From contig DIRC01000052.1 in NCBI GenBank assembly GCA_002427465.1, positions 1-40,186 on the forward strand: a stretch of 40,186 bases of DNA, in the 5' to 3' direction. The notes below the pieces were generated by a model. The model saw nothing but the letters and a program-made list of their open reading frames with translations, made no database searches and was not told the DNA's origin. Within the stretch, counting starts at the first letter, position 1. Every line of letters starts with the position of its first letter. The position numbers and the translations under genes were made by a program. This document shows positions 35,560 through 40,186 of this stretch, piece by piece. Source of the stretch: Clostridiales bacterium UBA5446. Lineage in GTDB: Bacteria > Bacillota > Clostridia > Oscillospirales > Oscillospiraceae.

Positions 35560-36716
35560 TGACCAAGCTCGAACAGCTCATAAAAGAGCTTTGCCCTAAT
35601 GGGGTGGAGTATGTACCGTTAAAAGCGATAGCACAGATTGGAACTGGCAGTAGTGATCGTATTAACGCAAATGAAGATGGAGAGTATCCGTTTTATGTGC
35701 GCTCAAAAACGGTTTTACGTAGTAATATATATCTTTTTGATGAAGAATCCATAGTGATACCTGGAGAAGGTGGCATAGGTGAAATATTTCATTATGTCAA
35801 TGGAAAATATGATTTGCATCAAAGAGCATATCGTATTCACTTTATTAGTGATAAAGTGAATACAAAATATGGATATTATTATCTTGCTGAACATTTTAAG
35901 AAATTTATTATGATGAAAGCAGTAAGTGCAACGGTAACATCCATCCGAAAACCAATGATTGAAAACTTTTTACTTCCTCTTCCACCACTAACAATTCAGC
36001 GGGAGATTGTTCTGATTTTGGACAATTTTACAGAGCTTACAGCAGAGCTTACAGCAGAGCTTACAGCAAGAAAAAAGCAGTACGAATATTATCGGGACAA
36101 GTTGCTGACATTTGGGGATGAGGTGCCGAGGGTGGCATTAGGGGATGTTTGTGTAAAAACAAGGAACATAACTTGGAAAGACACAGACGGTGAGTATTAC
36201 TATATTGACCTAACGTCCGTGGATAGAGAAACAAATGAGATTCGCCCAGAACAAATTATCAACGCCCATAACGCACCAAGCCGAGCGCAACAGATTATCC
36301 AGACAAATGATGTTTTATTTGCAACAACGCGGCCAACGTTACAGAGGTACTGCTTTGTGCCTGAACAATATGATGGGCAAATATGTAGTACTGGGTATTG
36401 CATATTAAGGGCAAATCCTGAAATGATTATGCCAAAATTTCTCTATTACACAATCTCAACAAAAAATTTCGGCATATATGTTGAGAACAATCAAAAAGGT
36501 GCGAGTTATCCTGCAATAACAGATTCTCGGGTGAAAAAATATAGATTTCCTTTACCATCACTTAAAGAACAAGCCCGAATTGTGGAGGTACTCGACCGCT
36601 TTGACAAACTTTGCAATGACATTAGCGAAGGCCTGCCCGCCGAAATTGAGGCAAGACGCAAGCAATATGAATACTACCGTGACAAACTACTCACGTTTAA
36701 GGAGGCCGGGGCATGA
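35559..36716 (+). CDS. hsdS: Type I restriction-modification specificity subunit (HsdS)
   Basis: Binds the split target sequence for both methylation and restriction. The 385-aa protein has two target-recognition domains (about 15-145 and 190-340), each followed by a helical spacer. Both spacers end in nearly the same segment, RKKQYEYYRDKLLTF (171-185) and RRKQYEYYRDKLLTF near the C terminus. The first spacer contains TAEL repeats at 161-169, encoded by three perfect 12-bp repeats. ATG 35559 is chosen because GGAGGTGAG is five bases upstream; a GTG at 35556 is in frame but worse placed. The stop overlaps hsdR (ATGA). Confidence 0.93.
   Translation: MTKLEQLIKELCPNGVEYVPLKAIAQIGTGSSDRINANEDGEYPFYVRSKTVLRSNIYLFDEESIVIPGEGGIGEIFHYVNGKYDLHQRAYRIHFISDKVNTKYGYYYLAEHFKKFIMMKAVSATVTSIRKPMIENFLLPLPPLTIQREIVLILDNFTELTAELTAELTARKKQYEYYRDKLLTFGDEVPRVALGDVCVKTRNITWKDTDGEYYYIDLTSVDRETNEIRPEQIINAHNAPSRAQQIIQTNDVLFATTRPTLQRYCFVPEQYDGQICSTGYCILRANPEMIMPKFLYYTISTKNFGIYVENNQKGASYPAITDSRVKKYRFPLPSLKEQARIVEVLDRFDKLCNDISEGLPAEIEARRKQYEYYRDKLLTFKEAGA
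36033..36068 (+). repeat. Three perfect 12-bp tandem repeats in hsdS
   Basis: The unit GAGCTTACAGCA occurs at 36033-36044, 36045-36056 and 36057-36068 without a mismatch. Each unit adds four residues (TAEL) to the spacer helix between the two recognition domains. In EcoR124I and EcoR124/3 two or three such repeats change the length of the recognised spacer. Confidence 0.93.
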
Positions 36717-39700
36717 ATCAGTACAATATAGTTGCGACAGACAATGAGTCAACCGTTCTCGCGGAATATACCCCGATATCCCATCGTGAGGATTCTTATC
36801 AATCGGAGGCTCAGTTGGAACGGGATTTTATCAAGCAGCTTCAGGAACAGCAGTATGAGTATATCCAGATTGACAGTGAGGACGAGTTGATAGCAAACCT
36901 TCGCCGCCAGCTGGAAAAGCTGAACGATTATGCCTTCACCGATACAGAATGGGACTGGTTTTTCAAAAAATGTATTTCCGGTGCCAATGACGGCATTGTT
37001 GAGAAAACCCGCCGCATTCAGACTGACCATGTCCAAATTTTGAAGCGGGACGATGGAACCACCAAGAACATTTATCTGATTGATAAAAAGTGTATCCACA
37101 ACAATCGTTTGCAGGTACTTAACCAGTACGAAGAGCCAAACGGAACGTATTCTTCACGCTATGACGTAACCATTCTTGTAAACGGACTGCCGTTGGTACA
37201 CGTCGAGCTGAAAAGGCGCGGCGTAGCCATCCGGGAAGCTTTTAATCAAATCAAACGCTATCAGCGGGACAGCTTTTGGGTATCTTCCGGGTTGTTTGAA
37301 TATGTGCAGATTTTTGTGATCAGCAATGGTACCCACACCAAATATTACAGCAACACCACTCGCAGCCAGCATATTAAGGAAGCGGATGAAAACAATCGGC
37401 AAAACCGAAAAAAGACAAGCAACAGTTTTGAGTTTACAAGCTTTTGGGCGGATTCAACCAATAAGATTATTGCTGACTTGAAGGACTTTACCAAAACCTT
37501 TTTTGCGAAGCATACAATCCTCAATATCCTTACCCGCTATTGCGTCTTTACGTCAGAAGATTTGCTGCTTGTCATGCGGCCTTATCAAATTGCCGCAACC
37601 GAAAGGATTTTAAATCGCATTGCTATTGCAACGAACTATAAAAAATACGGCACAATCGAAGGCGGTGGATATATTTGGCACACCACTGGCAGTGGCAAAA
37701 CCTTGACAAGCTTTAAAACGGCGCAGCTTGCCAGTGGTCTATCCTATATTGATAAGGTGCTGTTCGTGGTTGACCGCAAGGATTTGGACTACCAGACCAT
37801 GAAGGAATATGACCGCTTTGAAAAGGGAGCCGCAAACAGCAATACTTCCACCAGAATCCTCCAAAAGCAGTTGGAAAGCAACGACGCTCGCATTATTATT
37901 ACAACGATACAAAAGCTGGATAAGTTTATTACAAACAATAAGACCCACGATGTTTACAAAAAGCATATTGTGATTATTTTTGACGAATGCCATCGTTCGC
38001 AGTTCGGCGATATGCATCGCCGTATTACGAAGGCGTTCCAAAAATATCATTTGTTTGGATTTACCGGAACCCCCATTTTTGCGGTAAATGCAGGTTCCGG
38101 CGGTGATCCTACGCTCAAAACAACTCCGCAGACTTTTGGAGATAAACTCCATACCTATACCATTGTGGATGCTATCAACGATGGGAATGTCTTGCCTTTC
38201 CGCATCGACTACATCAACACAATTAAAATGGCGTCAGATATCAAGGATGAGCAGGTTCGTGCGATTGATGTGGAAAAAGCTTTAGCTGCGCCTGAACGTG
38301 TACGAGAGATTGCCAAATATATTCTTGAGCATTTTGAGCAGAAAACAAAACGCAACGAAAACCGCTCATTTTATGAGTATAGGGTGATTCAAAATGTCAA
38401 GGAAATGGCAAAGTCCAAAAACAACACTGTAAGCGAAGAAAAGATCACAAAGCAAGTCAATGGATTTAACTCGATTTTCGCTGTTGCTTCAATTCCTATG
38501 GCGATGAAGTACTACAATGAGTTTAAAAAGCAAATGGAGGAAACAGGGAAACGCCTGACTATTGCCACTATTTTTAGCTATACGCCAAATGAAGAAGATC
38601 CCGACGAGGATTTTGACAATGACAAACTTGATAAAACCAGCCGAGACTTTCTTGAATTGGCAATTGCTGATTATAATGAGACCTTCAACGTCAATTATGA
38701 TACCTCTGCCGACAAGTTTCAAAACTACTACAAAGACGTATCCCTGCGGATGAAAAATCGTGAAATTGATTTATTGATCGTTGTCAATATGTTCCTTACA
38801 GGGTTTGACGCAACGACGTTGAACACTCTATGGGTGGATAAAAATTTGCGCCAGCATGGGTTGATTCAGGCGTTCAGCCGTACGAATCGTATACTCAACA
38901 GCGTTAAAACCTTCGGGAATATTGTCTGTTTTCGTGATTTGAAACAAGCCACCGATGATGCTATTGCTCTTTTTGGAGACAAAGAAGCCGGCGGTATTGT
39001 CTTGTTGAAAACCTATGCGGACTATTACAACGGATACGAGGAAAACGGCAAACATAAACTGGGATATGTGGAACTCATACAAACGCTATTATCCACTTAT
39101 CCCTTAGGTACTGCCATTGTCGGAGAGGACGAACAGAAGAATTTCATTCGTCTTTTTGGAGCCATTCTGCGGATTAAAAACATACTGACTTCCTTTGACG
39201 ATTTTGCCGGAAATGAAATTTTATCCGTCCGGGATTTTCAAGATTACCAAAGCGTTTATCTGGACTTGTATCAGAGCTTTGGCAAGCGAACGGATTCAGA
39301 AAAAGAGAATATCAATGACGACATTGTCTTTGAAATTGAACTGGTAAAACAGATTGAGGTCAATATCGATTACATTCTCATGCTGGTTGCAAAATATCAT
39401 AAATCCAATTGCACTGACAAAAGTTTACTTATTGACATACGGAAGGCGGTTGATTCCAGCATTGAGCTTCGGAGCAAGAAGGGACTTATAGAAGAATTTA
39501 TTTCTCGAATTAACATTCAAAGTAATGTAGATCAAGATTGGGGGTCTTTTGTTCTTGCGCAAAAGGAAGCAGACTTGACGGCACTTATTGAAGAGGAAAA
39601 ACTAAAACCTGAAGAAACATACCAGTTTATCGAAAACGCATTCCATGATGGCATGCTTAAAACTACAGGCACGGATATTGATAGAATTTTGCCTCCAGTT

Positions 39701-39793
39701 TCTCGGTTTGCCAGAAAAAACAACCGTACAGAAAAAAAGCAAGGCGTTATCGAAAAATTATTGGCATTCTTTGAAAAATATCGTGGATTGTAA
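36713..39793 (+). CDS. hsdR: Type I restriction endonuclease subunit (HsdR)
   Basis: ATP-driven translocase and nuclease that cuts unmodified DNA. The 1,026-aa protein has an N-terminal PD-(D/E)XK nuclease (Asp151, then Glu165 and Lys167 in VHVELKRRG), Walker A TGSGKT (325-330), the DECH box (424-427), GFTGTPIF, and later helicase motifs (MFLTGFDATTLNTL and QAFSRTNR). A helical C-terminal domain should contact HsdM. All key residues are present, so the system looks active. It starts on the hsdS stop and is followed by a terminator. Confidence 0.95.
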   Translation: MNQYNIVATDNESTVLAEYTPISHREDSYQSEAQLERDFIKQLQEQQYEYIQIDSEDELIANLRRQLEKLNDYAFTDTEWDWFFKKCISGANDGIVEKTRRIQTDHVQILKRDDGTTKNIYLIDKKCIHNNRLQVLNQYEEPNGTYSSRYDVTILVNGLPLVHVELKRRGVAIREAFNQIKRYQRDSFWVSSGLFEYVQIFVISNGTHTKYYSNTTRSQHIKEADENNRQNRKKTSNSFEFTSFWADSTNKIIADLKDFTKTFFAKHTILNILTRYCVFTSEDLLLVMRPYQIAATERILNRIAIATNYKKYGTIEGGGYIWHTTGSGKTLTSFKTAQLASGLSYIDKVLFVVDRKDLDYQTMKEYDRFEKGAANSNTSTRILQKQLESNDARIIITTIQKLDKFITNNKTHDVYKKHIVIIFDECHRSQFGDMHRRITKAFQKYHLFGFTGTPIFAVNAGSGGDPTLKTTPQTFGDKLHTYTIVDAINDGNVLPFRIDYINTIKMASDIKDEQVRAIDVEKALAAPERVREIAKYILEHFEQKTKRNENRSFYEYRVIQNVKEMAKSKNNTVSEEKITKQVNGFNSIFAVASIPMAMKYYNEFKKQMEETGKRLTIATIFSYTPNEEDPDEDFDNDKLDKTSRDFLELAIADYNETFNVNYDTSADKFQNYYKDVSLRMKNREIDLLIVVNMFLTGFDATTLNTLWVDKNLRQHGLIQAFSRTNRILNSVKTFGNIVCFRDLKQATDDAIALFGDKEAGGIVLLKTYADYYNGYEENGKHKLGYVELIQTLLSTYPLGTAIVGEDEQKNFIRLFGAILRIKNILTSFDDFAGNEILSVRDFQDYQSVYLDLYQSFGKRTDSEKENINDDIVFEIELVKQIEVNIDYILMLVAKYHKSNCTDKSLLIDIRKAVDSSIELRSKKGLIEEFISRINIQSNVDQDWGSFVLAQKEADLTALIEEEKLKPEETYQFIENAFHDGMLKTTGTDIDRILPPVSRFARKNNRTEKKQGVIEKLLAFFEKYRGL

Positions 39794-39817
39794 TTGGTTT
39801 GTATGGATTACAAAAGT

Positions 39818-39856
39818 GCCCTATTTCTCTTATTGTATAGAAATAGGGCGCTTTTT
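39818..39856. terminator. Terminator after hsdR, probably bidirectional
   Basis: An 11-bp stem GCCCTATTTCT (39818-39828)/AGAAATAGGGC (39839-39849) is followed by GCTTTTT in the plus direction and, read on the minus strand, by ACTTTT. It ends the restriction operon and may also stop transcripts entering from the aspartate kinase gene. Confidence 0.82.
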
Positions 39857-39885
39857 CCGTATTCAGTTTGCCTTATGGGGTGGGG

Positions 39886-39933
39886 TCACAATTTATCCTT
39901 GTGGCTTCCCGCCATTTGGCCGGCGGTCTTTTT
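39886..39933. other. attR junction of the integrated element
   Basis: The element arm (39886-39914) is followed by the shared TTT (39915-39917) and the host half-site GGCCGGCGGTCTTTTT (39918-39933). The element arm is an imperfect mirror of the arm at attL: 19 of 29 positions are complementary without gaps. CCGCC (39909-39913) can pair with GGCGG (39922-39926) ahead of TCTTTTTTT, giving a small hybrid terminator on the plus strand. Confidence 0.8.
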
Positions 39934-40186
39934 TTATCCGAAGAACTTGTTGTGTATGGCCTGAACCGCCAAATCGGCGTGATTTTTTTCGATCAGAACG
40001 GAGACCTTGATTTCAGAGGTTGAGATCATCTGTATGTTAATCTTCGCGTCATAAAGCGCCTCAAACATGAGCGCCGCAATGCCGGAAGCGCTCATCATCC
40101 CCGCGCCGACAATACTGACCTTGGACACGTTGGTATCCACGTTGATATGGTCAAAGCCGATGGATTCCCGCACCTCGTCCAAGACG
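39934..40186 (-). CDS. lysC: Aspartate kinase, C-terminal part (cut by the window edge)
   Basis: The frame is open to the window edge, so only the last 83 residues are seen. They match the second ACT domain of aspartokinase: VDTNVSKVSIVGAGM, MFEALYDAKINIQMISTSEIKVSVLI, then the end HNKFFG. Aspartokinase phosphorylates aspartate, the entry to lysine, threonine and methionine synthesis, and the ACT domain binds the feedback inhibitor. The TAA stop (39934-39936) touches the T-run of the old bidirectional terminator, showing the gene was convergent with fbp. The symbol is by family; dapG or thrA-type copies cannot be excluded. Confidence 0.88.
   Translation of the reverse strand, partial: VLDEVRESIGFDHINVDTNVSKVSIVGAGMMSASGIAALMFEALYDAKINIQMISTSEIKVSVLIEKNHADLAVQAIHNKFFG

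Larger units (their letters stand above)
27991..39917. mobile_element. Integrative mobilizable element with type I restriction-modification cargo (about 11.9 kb)
   Basis: Bounded by half-sites of one bidirectional terminator and a shared TTT. Contents: large serine recombinase for integration and excision, a small unknown protein, a relaxase and a MobC-like accessory with a candidate oriT, then a rightward block with a DUF6076-like protein, an XRE regulator and hsdM-X-hsdS-hsdR. No conjugation pore genes are present, so it must borrow a helper to transfer. The restriction operon is visibly richer in A and T than both the mobilization genes and the host. The layout resembles Tn4451-like clostridial mobilizable elements. 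Ends are inferred from sequence symmetry. Confidence 0.82.

Noticed and set aside
1..40186. CRISPR arrays, tRNA and rRNA genes
   Set aside because: No regularly spaced repeats, cloverleaf structures or rRNA signatures were found by reading.

Overview
The window looks like a piece of chromosome from a GC-rich anaerobic Firmicute of the class Clostridia, most likely a gut Oscillospiraceae/Ruminococcaceae-like organism (an inference). The signs are strong AGGAGG ribosome binding sites, a PyrR-type attenuator, a single-chain PurL, class III fructose bisphosphatase, formate-tetrahydrofolate ligase, an AICAR formyltransferase separated from a PurO-type IMP cyclohydrolase, and a clostridial mobilizable element.

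Region 1 (1-3989) holds an MTA/SAH-deaminase-type amidohydrolase, an M20 (PepV-like) dipeptidase, an HdeD/DUF308 membrane protein and a small cupin. Region 2 (about 4035-12783) is a tightly overlapping pyrimidine operon, pyrC - carB-like - pyrK - pyrD - pyrF - pyrE - pyrB - pyrI. It is preceded by a promoter inside a perfect 10-bp dyad and by a PyrR attenuator. The carB-like gene is the oddest gene in the window: it has no carA partner, lacks about 70 residues of the first ATP-grasp domain and has lost metal-binding residues in both halves. Region 3 (about 12870-25942) is a purine operon, purE - 25-codon ORF - purF - purM - FNT channel - purN - purO - AICAR formyltransferase - purD - purL - fhs, gated by a ZTP (pfl) riboswitch whose 3' end is built into a 14-bp terminator stem. 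The formate channel, Fhs, PurN and the AICAR formyltransferase together form a formate-to-purine route. fbp (26070-27950) follows from its own promoter.

Region 4 (27991-39917) is an integrated mobilizable element of about 11.9 kb. On the minus strand it carries a large serine recombinase, a small unknown protein, a MOBP-type relaxase and a MobC-like protein, next to a candidate oriT. Rightward, it carries a DUF6076-like zinc protein, an XRE regulator with its own operator-like promoter, and an AT-rich type I restriction-modification operon, hsdM - unknown zinc/DUF4145-like gene - hsdS - hsdR. The hsdS gene has three perfect 12-bp repeats encoding TAEL units, the arrangement known to switch specificity in EcoR124-type systems. 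Both ends can be deduced: the element sits exactly in the loop of a 16-bp-arm bidirectional terminator that once lay between fbp and the convergent aspartate kinase gene (39934-40186, cut by the window edge). Joining the two element ends recreates an attP-like imperfect dyad.

No tRNA, rRNA or CRISPR array was recognised. Long antisense reading frames over the GC-rich genes are judged to be shadows.
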